A stretch of 26,568 nucleotides of DNA, from the IMG/VR virus record IMGVR_UViG_3300043172_000518, positions 1-26,568 of that record. One strand, written 5' to 3'. Under the pieces are notes generated by a model that saw only the letters and a list, made by a program, of their open reading frames with translations, was not told where the DNA came from and did no database searches. This document shows positions 12,624-19,733 of the stretch, in pieces; position 1 is the stretch's first letter, and the number at the start of each line of letters is the position of its first letter. The DNA is from a virus. The translations under genes were made by a program, and so were the position numbers.

Positions 12624-12750
12624 TTCTGGTCGAGCGAGGATGCCGGCCGTTGCAGGTGAGATGCAGCTCTACCGAATGGGTTTTTGGCGGTTGGATGGAT
12701 TTGAGAAAAAATCGTGGACAGGGGGGGGTGGGCGACGATAGGGTTCCGGT

Positions 12751-12878
12751 ATGGCGATACCGCAGAGCAAGTCGACGATGAAGCGGAGGGCACACGAGCT
12801 GGGGTGCTGGGAGGCCTTTGTGGCGAGGCGTGAGCAGCTCAAGCGGCACGTCTCGACGGATCGGGCATGGGAGTTGGC
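12751..12878 (+). repeat. Long inverted repeat, copy 2 (partner at 8765-8886)
   Basis: This is the partner copy of the inverted repeat on the leftward operon. The exact 67-base match is 12807-12873. It includes a 6-base in-frame insertion near its start relative to the partner. Confidence 0.9.
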
Positions 12879-13314
12879 CGCGACCGATGTGATCGAGCAT
12901 CACGAGAAACGGCGGATTGCCGAGTCGGGAAATCTGCCGTTTGAGGATCTGAAAACGCCGTCCGATCTACTCGTGCCGAGAGCTGCGTTCAAAGCGACTC
13001 GCGGCGAGTCCAGAGAGGTTGTCGAGTGGGTTGCGCAGAACATCGCGGTTGCAGATGCGACTCCGCGAGATTGCCCGTGTCCGGAGGCCTGGGCCCTGCT
13101 CCTGTGGGTGAGGGATGCCGACGTGCCGGAGAACCAGCAGCGATTCTGGACGATCATCTTTCCCAAGCTGATGCCAACGAGGTCGGCACTCGGGGATGGA
13201 GGGGGGTTCGACGATGACGGGCGGCGCCTTGACAGATTACTCGACGAAGTCGATAAGGTGTGCGAGCAGCTCGAAGAAAGGAAGAAGGCGGAGCAGGCGG
13301 AGTTGTCGGCGTGA
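12751..13314 (+). CDS. Putative terminase small subunit (by position)
   Basis: This 187-residue protein is the first gene of the late module, two genes before the large terminase, which is the usual place of a small terminase. The N-terminal 40 residues (K-S-T-M-K-R-R-A-H, W-E-A-F-V-A-R-R-E-Q-L-K-R-H, D-R-A-W-E-L-A) form a probable DNA-binding helical module shared with the leftward gene at 8455. The centre has A-L-L-L-W-V-R-D-A-D-V-P-E-N-Q-Q-R-F-W. The C-terminus is a charged helix (R-L-D-R-L-L-D-E-V-D-K-V-C-E-Q-L-E-E-R-K-K). No small-terminase signature is conclusive, so the call rests on context. Small terminases recognise the packaging site, and the GCGCATA cluster lies just upstream. Confidence 0.5.
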   Translation: MAIPQSKSTMKRRAHELGCWEAFVARREQLKRHVSTDRAWELAATDVIEHHEKRRIAESGNLPFEDLKTPSDLLVPRAAFKATRGESREVVEWVAQNIAVADATPRDCPCPEAWALLLWVRDADVPENQQRFWTIIFPKLMPTRSALGDGGGFDDDGRRLDRLLDEVDKVCEQLEERKKAEQAELSA

Positions 13315-13334
13315 TGTGAATGGAGGCTGTCGCC

Positions 13335-13562
13335 ATGTTCGAGGCTTTCGAGTGCCATAGATGCCTACACTGCGGCAAGGTGTTTGCGCACATGAGGAAG
13401 GCTCACCCAAAGCCGATGTACTGTTCGGAGCGATGCGATGTGAAGGGGGAGAGCGTCCTGACTCCCAACACGACTGGCGGTGGCCCAGGCTATCCGAAGG
13501 GCACATGCGGAATTGACGGCGACCCTGACGCCTGGGCCAAAGCTGGCCTGCGAATAGAGTGA
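13335..13562 (+). CDS. Small zinc-finger protein, 75 aa
   Basis: ATG 13335 lies eight bases after GGAGG (13322-13326), so I prefer it to the earlier in-frame start at 13320. The product contains C-H-R-C-L-H-C-G and Y-C-S-E-R-C-D-V, two cysteine pairs that form a likely zinc finger, with H-M-R-K-A-H between. The Gly-rich C-terminal half ends in D-P-D-A-W-A-K-A-G. It sits between the terminase subunits, so a packaging-associated or HNH-less zinc-finger role is conceivable. I recognise no family. Confidence 0.7.
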   Translation: MFEAFECHRCLHCGKVFAHMRKAHPKPMYCSERCDVKGESVLTPNTTGGGPGYPKGTCGIDGDPDAWAKAGLRIE

Positions 13563-13565
13563 CGC

Positions 13566-15437
13566 ATGAACAGCCTGGCGCTTGATCGATCGCCGTACTA
13601 CTCGCGGTATTATGCTCGCCTGAAAGATTGGCGGGCGAATCTCAAGTTTCGGCGGAAGCTGAACGCGCTCGGGTACACCGACGAAGACAACGCGGCAGAG
13701 CTGCGGATGATGTGCGGCCGTGATCTGTTGTTCTGGCTCAACGCCTTCTCATTCATCTTCGAGCCGCGCAAGAGCACCTATCTGCCGTTCCTGACCTATC
13801 CGTTTCAGGACGATGCCTTTACTACGCTCGATCACTCGATTGAGATCGGCATCGATGTCGGGATCGAAAAGAGTCGCGACATGGGCGGCTCGTGGGGTGT
13901 GATCGCAGTCTATGTCTGGCGGTGGCTGTTCAAGGCGAATCAGTCGTTTCTACTCGTGTCTCGAAACCAGGATCTTGTCGATAAGGCCGGGAATCCCGAC
14001 TCGCTGTTCTGGAAGGTCGATAAGCTCCTCCTTGGATTGCCCGCTTGGATGAAGCCGCGTAATCCCGATCGAACGCTGCTGCATCTTGGGAATCCCGAGA
14101 ACGAGAGCGTGTTGGATGGCACGTCGACCACGGGCGATGTGGGGCGTGGAGGCCGTCGCCTGGGGATTCTCCTCGACGAGTTTGCCGCATTCAAGTTCGA
14201 GGATGGCTACGCCGTGTTCAGGGCGACTCAGGCGGCGACCGATTGCCGGTGTTTCTTGTCGACACCGAAGGGTGGGGCGGGGCCCTGCTACGACGTGATG
14301 CACCCGGAGTCCGGAACCGAGATCGTCATCATCACGTTGCACTGGAGCAAGCACCCCGAAAAGAATCCCGGCCTGTACCGGGCAACACCGGAGAAGATCG
14401 AGTTCCTCGATCCAGGCTATCGATATCCAGACGACTACCAATTCATTCGAGACGATAAACTGCGGTCTCCGTGGTATGACCGCGAGGATCGTCGACCGGG
14501 CTCGACCCCGCAGCTCATGGCCCAGGAGCAGGATATCGAGTATCATGGTGCGGCGTTCCCGTTCTTCGACCTGACTCGACTGGATCAAATCATCAAACGC
14601 TGTCGCCCGCCGATCGCGATCGGGAGCCTCCACTACGATCGAATCGCTATCGAGCCGATCGAGTTCGAGGAGGAGCCTGGGGGAAAACTCTCGCTATGGG
14701 TGAATCTCGGGGCAGATGGGAAGCCGCCCGTGGATCGCCGGTACATCATCGGGGTTGATATCTCCTACGGGACGGGGGCCAGCAACTCGGCGGCGGTTGT
14801 GTACGACCGGGCGACGCGGGAAAAGGCGGCTGAGTTCATCACGCCGCACCTGACGCCGGAGAAGTTCGCCGATGGCGTGATCGCCCTTGCCAAGTGGTTT
14901 GTGGGGGCCAACGAGCAGGAGGGCGGCGCCAAGATGATCTGGGAGGCGCAAGGGCCGGGCCGGGCGTTCGAGGGCGCTGTGAAGGATGCGGGCTATCGGC
15001 ACATCTACTACCGGGATGCTGCGGCCAACGAAGCGCGTATGTTTCGGCGCCGCAGTAGGATACCGGGTTTTTGGACCACGGCCGATACGATGAGGATGCT
15101 CCTGAGTGCCTACCGCAAGGCGCTGGACGCGGAGACGATCATCAATCTGAGCGAGACGGCGGTGAACGAGTGCAAGGAGTTCGTCCACGACAAAAACGGC
15201 CAGATTGCCCATTTCGCGTCATTGAACACGGATGACCCGACGGCGGCTCGGGCGGCTCACGGCGATGTTGTGATCGCCGACGCTTTGGCAAATAAAGTGC
15301 TTGCATTATCTCCGATGTTGCCGCAGACTGCCGAGGCGTCAGAGGACCGGGAGCCGCCAGAGGTTCCCGAGTGCTCCTTCGCCGGGCGGCGGAAACGCCG
15401 CGAGGACGCGAACTGTGAGCTGATCTGGATTGACTAG
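13566..15437 (+). CDS. terL: Terminase large subunit (TerL)
   Basis: The 623-residue protein carries both terminase activities. The ATPase domain has a Walker A variant, K-S-R-D-M-G-G-S-W at residues 102-110, of the K-x-R-x-M-G-x-S-W type, and a Walker B at L-G-I-L-L-D-E-F, with Asp204 and Glu205. The C-terminal RNase H-like nuclease domain shows Asp398 (G-V-D-I-S-Y-G), Glu460 (W-E-A-Q-G-P-G) and Asp567 or Asp572 (H-G-D-V-V-I-A-D-A), which would bind the metal ions. It packages DNA into the head and cuts it. ATG 13566 lies three bases after the preceding stop. The exact packaging type cannot be told from this sequence. Confidence 0.95.
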   Translation: MNSLALDRSPYYSRYYARLKDWRANLKFRRKLNALGYTDEDNAAELRMMCGRDLLFWLNAFSFIFEPRKSTYLPFLTYPFQDDAFTTLDHSIEIGIDVGIEKSRDMGGSWGVIAVYVWRWLFKANQSFLLVSRNQDLVDKAGNPDSLFWKVDKLLLGLPAWMKPRNPDRTLLHLGNPENESVLDGTSTTGDVGRGGRRLGILLDEFAAFKFEDGYAVFRATQAATDCRCFLSTPKGGAGPCYDVMHPESGTEIVIITLHWSKHPEKNPGLYRATPEKIEFLDPGYRYPDDYQFIRDDKLRSPWYDREDRRPGSTPQLMAQEQDIEYHGAAFPFFDLTRLDQIIKRCRPPIAIGSLHYDRIAIEPIEFEEEPGGKLSLWVNLGADGKPPVDRRYIIGVDISYGTGASNSAAVVYDRATREKAAEFITPHLTPEKFADGVIALAKWFVGANEQEGGAKMIWEAQGPGRAFEGAVKDAGYRHIYYRDAAANEARMFRRRSRIPGFWTTADTMRMLLSAYRKALDAETIINLSETAVNECKEFVHDKNGQIAHFASLNTDDPTAARAAHGDVVIADALANKVLALSPMLPQTAEASEDREPPEVPECSFAGRRKRREDANCELIWID

Positions 15438-15446
15438 GAGGCTCGA

Positions 15447-15548
15447 ATGCCATGTGCGACTAAACGTGTTGGACGCCGCAGAAGTGGCCGACGCCGAAAG
15501 CAGAACAAGCGCGGGAGAACCCCGAAACGCAACCGTCGGCCCGGTTAG
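15447..15548 (+). CDS. 33-residue Arg/Lys-rich peptide
   Basis: ATG 15447 is preceded by a strong AGGAGG with a six-base gap, right after the terminase stop. The peptide is about half Arg plus Lys (for example V-G-R-R-R-S-G-R-R-R-K-Q, then K-R-G-R-T-P-K-R-N-R-R), with one Cys and no acidic residue. It resembles a protamine- or nucleic-acid-binding tail by composition only. No domain is visible. Its close coupling to terL and its own Shine-Dalgarno argue that it is translated. An alternative is a chance short frame with biased composition. Confidence 0.55.
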   Translation: MPCATKRVGRRRSGRRRKQNKRGRTPKRNRRPG

Positions 15549-15617
15549 TCAAGGATGGGTATGATCGCGAGCGCAAGGATGCGCAGCCGGGCTCTCGCGA
15601 AAAGACCGAGAAGTGTT

Positions 15618-15660
15618 AGACGGCAGTATGGTGCCATACCACCGTACTGCCGTCTTTTTT
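15618..15660 (+). terminator. Rho-independent terminator
   Basis: The 11-bp perfect stem AGACGGCAGTA (15618-15628) / TACTGCCGTCT (15645-15655), with an inner TGGT/ACCA pairing, is followed by T6 (15655-15660). It lies between the terminase block and the Tad2-domain gene, so the terminase genes and the following virion genes may be separate transcripts. Confidence 0.85.
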
Positions 15661-15697
15661 CTTGAGTATGGAAGAACAGAGACAGGAGACAGGAACC

Positions 15698-16168
15698 ATG
15701 CAACGCTGGAAATGTCACAAAGAAGTGGGCGGCGAGAAGATTGTGTCGATCAACGTCGACGGCCCCGACGGAAGCGCACTCCTGCACCTCGCCGACGGCA
15801 CCAAGCAGGATGTCAGCGCCGAGTACATGCGGAAACGCGAGCCGCAAGTGGGCGGGTACTACATCAAATACGAGGACGGCTACAAATCGTTCAGTCCGGC
15901 AGAGCCGTTCGAGGGCGGGTACACCAAGATTCCGGCCGGCGGGTCCAGCTTCGGCATCGGTAAGGCCATCCTCGTGCTGCGTGATGGCGGCAAGGTCTCG
16001 CGGCACGGTTGGAACGGCCCAGGCCAGTATCTCAAGCTCCAGGTTCCGGACGCACACAGCGCGAACACCCTGCCGTATGTCTATATCATCACCATCCAGG
16101 GCCATCGCGTGCCGTGGATGGCAAGCCAGACAGACTTGCTGGCTTGCGATTGGTTCGTTGCAAAGTAG
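15698..16168 (+). CDS. Protein with C-terminal Tad2 (DUF2829, anti-Thoeris) domain
   Basis: The start is ATG 15698 behind AGGAG/CAGGA; an in-frame ATG at 15668 would add ten residues. The C-terminal half (about residues 86-156) matches the Tad2 / DUF2829 layout: I-G-K-A-I-L-V-L-R-D-G-G-K-V-S-R-H-G-W-N-G, a loop, then L-P-Y-V-Y-I, then V-P-W-M-A-S-Q-T-D-L-L-A-x-D-W. Tad2 proteins sequester the ADP-ribose-type signal made by bacterial Thoeris defence, so this may be an anti-defence protein. The N-terminal 80 residues are a separate domain (L-L-H-L-A-D-G, then G-G-Y-Y-I-K-Y-E-D-G-Y-K-S-F-S-P) also known from phage proteins. The fusion of the two is the notable point. The activity is inferred from domain identity only. 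Confidence 0.8.
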   Translation: MQRWKCHKEVGGEKIVSINVDGPDGSALLHLADGTKQDVSAEYMRKREPQVGGYYIKYEDGYKSFSPAEPFEGGYTKIPAGGSSFGIGKAILVLRDGGKVSRHGWNGPGQYLKLQVPDAHSANTLPYVYIITIQGHRVPWMASQTDLLACDWFVAK

Positions 16169-16238
16169 CGCTGGCGTGTGTTGCGCTTGGCGCTGGTGAT
16201 CCAGGGGGATTGGACGACGGAAGACGGGAGATGCGACC

Positions 16239-16676
16239 ATGAGATCTTTTGCAGTTCTAATGTTGTGCCTGCTCGTCGCAGGCTGCTCGGTGATCGACAC
16301 GGGGCCGAAGACGGCGCAGATCGCCGTGGAGGGCGCTGCGGCCACTGCCAAGGTGTTGCTAGCACAATACAAGCCGGAGACGATGACGGCGGGTGCGAAG
16401 GCGAATATCAACGATCCGCGATACCGCGTCAGGGTGTTTGTCGGCGCTGGAACTCTGTGCGATATGTTCATCAGCCTGGAGGGCGCCGACGCGGGCTTCA
16501 ACATTCAGGGGGCGGGCGGCGCCAGCGAGATCTCGGCCGAACTCAAGGCCGAACTATCGGACATCATCGGAAACCAAGCCATGAGCACCGAGGAGCGCTG
16601 GAACGCCGTTCTTGACGCTCTGACCAAGCACTTCATCGCGTCTCCGCCGGATGCTGGCTCCGGGACTGGAGATTAG
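16239..16676 (+). CDS. Putative lipoprotein, 145 aa
   Basis: The product begins with a signal sequence (M-R-S-F-A-V-L-M-L-C-L-L) ending in a lipobox V-A-G-C, with Cys16 as the predicted lipidated residue. The mature part has A-A-A-T-A-K-V-L-L-A-Q-Y, a G-A-G-G-A-S-E-I run and a helical, acidic C-terminal half, ending in a Gly/Ser-rich tail. The gene comes after a 70-base gap from the Tad2-domain gene, with GGGAG upstream. It would sit in the outer or cytoplasmic membrane. A lysis or superinfection role is possible, but no family is recognised. Confidence 0.7.
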   Translation: MRSFAVLMLCLLVAGCSVIDTGPKTAQIAVEGAAATAKVLLAQYKPETMTAGAKANINDPRYRVRVFVGAGTLCDMFISLEGADAGFNIQGAGGASEISAELKAELSDIIGNQAMSTEERWNAVLDALTKHFIASPPDAGSGTGD

Positions 16677-16681
16677 TCGTT

Positions 16682-17182
16682 ATGCCAACAGCGCAGGCAT
16701 CGGTTGCGTTGTTCCTGTCGCGGCGGTTGCGGTCGCGGGCTTCGCTCGTGATCGCGGCCGTCGTCATAGGGTGTGGCGGCGGGTGTGGCGTTGAGGCGAA
16801 GGTGGCCGATCGTATCGCCGTCGAAGACGTGAGCCTTGTTGACAAGATCGAGGCGGCGAACACGCGGCTTGCCTTGCGGCTGGAAGACAAGATCGACAGC
16901 ACGACCGAGCAGGCGATCGACGCGACCAACAAGGTCGGCAGAGATCTTGACCAAGTGATTACAACCTCGTCGAAGACGACTATCGGCCTGACGGGTCCGT
17001 GGATCGTCGCTCTGCTCGTGGGGCTGGCCTTGGTCGGCGCTGCGTGCTTTGTGGTTGCCGTGTGGCTGATTGTTCGGTGGTTGCGGTGTCAGTTCCAGAA
17101 GCACGGCTACACGCCCGAGAATTGGAAAAAGAAGATCGTCGAGTTTCAGGGCAGCACGGTTTCTCGATCTATGCGAGACTAG
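16682..17182 (+). CDS. Putative membrane protein, 166 aa
   Basis: ATG 16682 lies five bases after the lipoprotein stop. The N-terminal region is basic and hydrophobic and ends in a V-I-G-C lipobox-like site at Cys31, so an N-terminal signal or lipid anchor is possible. The central part is a charged helix (E-D-K-I-D-S-T-T-E-Q-A). A strongly hydrophobic segment at about residues 106-132 (W-I-V-A-L-L-V-G-L-A-L) is a clear transmembrane helix with a basic tail after it. The pairing with the lipoprotein just upstream suggests a joint envelope function. The function is unknown. Confidence 0.65.
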   Translation: MPTAQASVALFLSRRLRSRASLVIAAVVIGCGGGCGVEAKVADRIAVEDVSLVDKIEAANTRLALRLEDKIDSTTEQAIDATNKVGRDLDQVITTSSKTTIGLTGPWIVALLVGLALVGAACFVVAVWLIVRWLRCQFQKHGYTPENWKKKIVEFQGSTVSRSMRD

Positions 17183-17184
17183 CG

Positions 17185-19002
17185 ATGATGGTCAAACGCA
17201 GCGATGAAACGATCAATCCGCTCAACGCGGACGACATGACTGATCTGCAAGATGCGGTGAACCGCTCGCGGATAGCCCTGTCGTACGCGCGCACCAATCG
17301 CAGGAAGATGATCGAGCAGTATGTCGGCTCGCACTACGGTCGCGAAGGCTCATCCGAAAAAGTCCCGGTGCCGCTGCTCGAACAGATGATTGCGATTTTC
17401 ATGCGGTCGCTCGTCGCCAACGCACCCAAGGTGTTGATTCACACGCCACACCTGGAACTCAAGCCCACCGCCGAAGTCTTCACCCAAGTATCCAACGCTC
17501 TCATTCGTCAAATCGAACTCGGCGAGACATTTCGGCTTTGGGCGCTCGACGCGCTATTCGATTTCGGGATCGTGAAGGTCGGCCGGGCCGTGGGGCCCAC
17601 GGTCACAACGATGGGGTTCGAGCACAGGATAACGAATCCCTATTGCGATCGGGTGAGCCTCGATGACTGGGTGCATGACACCGGCTCAGCGCGGTGGGAG
17701 AAATGTACCTTTATGGGCAACCTCGTGCGGGTGTCGATGGAGGAAATGCGTAACTTTGGCGACCTGTACGACAAGGCGGGGCTCGATCAGCTCCAGGTTG
17801 TCGAGGATCGACAGACCGACGAGACAGGCACGCAGCGATCGGAGCAGATCGCCTTGGGCAGCGAGGGATGCGTGGACTGGAAGGATCAAACTCTCGTTTG
17901 GGAGCTGTACCTCCCAATGGAAAATCTATTGCTGACCCTGCCCGCCAGCCGGGGCGGTCAGAACTCGCTCGATTGGACAAAGCCGCTTCTTGTGCGCGAG
18001 TACGAGGGGCCTGACGAGGGGCCGTTTCACAGGCTGTACTTCGGCGACGTTCCCGACAACATCATGCCGCTGGCGCCGGTTCACACACTGATCGACCTCC
18101 ACATGCTCGCCAACAATCTATTCCGCAAACTGGACGATCAAGCAAGGCGGCAAAAAGAGTTCGGTGTTGGTCAAAAGGGTGGAGAGACCGACGCTGTGGC
18201 CATCATGGATGTCAAAGATGCGGCGGTCATAATGGTTGAAGATCCCGCCGCCTTCACTACGGCGAGGATCGGCGGGCCCGATCAGGTGAATCTCGCGTTC
18301 TTCATGGCGGTGACTCAGCTTTTCTCGAAGCACGCCGGGAACCTGGACGCTCTCGGGGGGTTGCAGCCCACGGCCGAGACACTCGGCCAAGAGGAACTCA
18401 TGGCATCCGGGGCCTCGAAGAAACTCTCCGGGATGCGGGCGAGGATGCTCAGCGCGACCGAGAAGGTTGTGCGGGCGCTGAACTGGTATCTGTGGGACGA
18501 GCCCTTCGGCCTGCGGCCCTATGAATTGAAAACTCCCGATAGCGGCATGACGATCAGTGGGCTCTGGAGGCCCTCCGATCGAATGGGCGATTTCATGCAA
18601 TACAACTTTGACATCGATCAATACTCGATGGTCGATATCACGCCGGCCCAGCGGTTCGCGCAGCTCATGCAGTTTGTCCAGAACGTGCTTATGCCCGCGT
18701 TGCCGATGTTGCAGGCAGAGGGCGGGCGCCTGAACTTCAAGGCGCTTCTGAAACTGGCGGAGCGGCAGGGGGGGCTCCACGAGATCAGCGAGCTGGTCGA
18801 GTGGGCGGGCGGGCCTCCGATCGACGCGCTCCAGCCGTTGCAGGATATTCAGCAGCCGGCGAAGCCGGCGGTAACGACAAGGCGGTACGAGAGGATCAAC
18901 AAGCCCGGCGCAAGCCAGCAGGGAAACGAGGCGACAATGATGCGGAGCCTGTTGGGTCAGAATCCGCAGGGGGCCGAGATGGCTGGTCTTGCGAGGAGCT
19001 GA
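17185..19002 (+). CDS. Portal protein
   Basis: I place the start at ATG 17185 (or 17188), three bases after the preceding stop. The 605-residue product falls in the size range of phage portal proteins and lies between the terminase and scaffold/capsid genes, as is usual. An N-terminal R-N-x-Y segment is not clear, but G-S-H-Y-G-R-E-G, L-F-D-F-G-I-V-K-V-G and L-A-N-N-L-F-R-K-L-D-D-Q-A fit the helical body of portals. It also contains S-K-K-L-S-G-M-R-A-R-M-L-S-A-T-E, seen in P22-type portals as the wing-like helix. It would form the dodecameric DNA-entry ring of the procapsid. The call is from position, length and overall pattern. Confidence 0.75.
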   Translation: MMVKRSDETINPLNADDMTDLQDAVNRSRIALSYARTNRRKMIEQYVGSHYGREGSSEKVPVPLLEQMIAIFMRSLVANAPKVLIHTPHLELKPTAEVFTQVSNALIRQIELGETFRLWALDALFDFGIVKVGRAVGPTVTTMGFEHRITNPYCDRVSLDDWVHDTGSARWEKCTFMGNLVRVSMEEMRNFGDLYDKAGLDQLQVVEDRQTDETGTQRSEQIALGSEGCVDWKDQTLVWELYLPMENLLLTLPASRGGQNSLDWTKPLLVREYEGPDEGPFHRLYFGDVPDNIMPLAPVHTLIDLHMLANNLFRKLDDQARRQKEFGVGQKGGETDAVAIMDVKDAAVIMVEDPAAFTTARIGGPDQVNLAFFMAVTQLFSKHAGNLDALGGLQPTAETLGQEELMASGASKKLSGMRARMLSATEKVVRALNWYLWDEPFGLRPYELKTPDSGMTISGLWRPSDRMGDFMQYNFDIDQYSMVDITPAQRFAQLMQFVQNVLMPALPMLQAEGGRLNFKALLKLAERQGGLHEISELVEWAGGPPIDALQPLQDIQQPAKPAVTTRRYERINKPGASQQGNEATMMRSLLGQNPQGAEMAGLARS

Positions 19003-19005
19003 AAA

Positions 19006-19350
19006 ATGGTGGAGTCCAGTACGGCTTGCATCGACGCGACTGATTGTCCTCTGCGCGAGGAGACCGTAGCCGTGCTTGCATTGGTGGATGACCACAAGCG
19101 GGGTGCGATTCGTTGGACGCGATGGATGATGGTCATTCTCGTTGGTGCGCTGTCCGCGCTGTTTACCGCACAGGTCGAGGTGCGGATCAGGCTGGCGGGC
19201 AAGCCAGATGTGTCGCCCCCCGCGTCTTTCGAGAAGAAGGTGGACAAAATTGGTGATGCGGTGGCGGATCTCGTAACAGATGTCGCGGTCTTGACGCGGC
19301 TGACGGAGGATCACCTTGATTCGCACGCTACTGCCAGCGGAGGCCGATGA
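19006..19350 (+). CDS. Holin-like small membrane protein, 114 aa
   Basis: ATG 19006 is behind GAGGAGCTG. A hydrophobic segment at about residues 40-56 (W-M-M-V-I-L-V-G-A-L-S-A-L-F) is a single transmembrane helix, and the N-terminal part carries charges and two cysteines. The C-terminal half is helical and may form a coiled coil. One transmembrane helix with a charged tail is compatible with a class III holin or a membrane anchor. It sits between portal and the scaffold-like gene. No signature decides between these. Confidence 0.55.
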   Translation: MVESSTACIDATDCPLREETVAVLALVDDHKRGAIRWTRWMMVILVGALSALFTAQVEVRIRLAGKPDVSPPASFEKKVDKIGDAVADLVTDVAVLTRLTEDHLDSHATASGGR

Positions 19351-19703
19351 TGCTGTATTGCTACACAACAAAGTCAGGCAAGACCGTCGAGAGGTCATTC
19401 CCCATCGGCAAGTCGCCCATGTTTGTGGTGTTCGAGGGGAAACGGGCCTACCGCGATTTTGTGGCGGAGCAGCGCCAAGTAAGGGATACGCCCGGTGCGT
19501 GGCCGATGTTTTCTGGCGCGGCAGCGGTTCATCCATCGCAGATTCCCCAGGCGATCGAGGCCGCCAAACTGCACGGAGTCAACATCGAGTTCTCCAAGAC
19601 GGGTGAACCGAAGTTCGAGAGCCCGAACCATCGGAAGCGGTATCTGAGGACACGGAAGATTTTTGACAGGAACGCGGGATACGGAGACCCGGTTCCGGAC
19701 TGA
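19347..19703 (+). CDS. Hypothetical protein between portal and scaffold, 118 aa
   Basis: The start is ATG 19347 or 19350; GGAGG at 19339-19343 favours the second by spacing. The product begins M-M-L-Y-C-Y-T-T-K-S-G, contains H-P-S-Q-I-P-Q-A-I-E-A-A-K, and ends in H-R-K-R-Y-L-R-T-R-K-I-F-D-R-N-A-G-Y-G-D-P. I recall the H-P-S-Q-I-P and R-K-x-Y-L-R pattern from phage proteins next to portal or capsid genes, often compared with zinc-ribbon FmdB-type proteins, but here the cysteine pairs are missing. The function is unknown. Confidence 0.65.
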   Translation: MMLYCYTTKSGKTVERSFPIGKSPMFVVFEGKRAYRDFVAEQRQVRDTPGAWPMFSGAAAVHPSQIPQAIEAAKLHGVNIEFSKTGEPKFESPNHRKRYLRTRKIFDRNAGYGDPVPD

Positions 19704-19733
19704 GGCTCATAAACGACAGGAGTGACAAGAACG

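Larger units (their letters stand above)
11419..12750. other. Repeat-rich intergenic control region without convincing genes
   Basis: Frames here are short and repetitive, and none has a good Shine-Dalgarno or recognisable motif. The segment separates the leftward operon (first gene ends at 11418) from the rightward late module (from 12751). It contains the 33-bp tandem repeats, short direct and inverted repeats, a nested palindrome, five GCGCATA motifs and two homopolymer runs, which are listed separately. This is where divergent promoters, an origin, or a packaging signal would be expected. Confidence 0.6.

Noticed and set aside
12358-12781. Plus-strand frames of 127 and 89 aa in the control region
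   Set aside because: They cross the homopolymers and repeats, have no good ribosome site and show low-complexity composition.
15555-15670. Short plus-strand frame after the Arg/Lys-rich peptide
   Set aside because: It reads through the terminator stem and T-tract, so it is unlikely to be a gene.
15545-16504. Minus-strand frame (319 aa) across the terminator and Tad2 gene
   Set aside because: It spans a strong terminator and opposes a well-supported gene.
18118-19536. Large minus-strand frame (472 aa)
   Set aside because: It lies opposite the portal gene, has no start signal or recognisable motif, and follows from high GC in the opposing codon positions.
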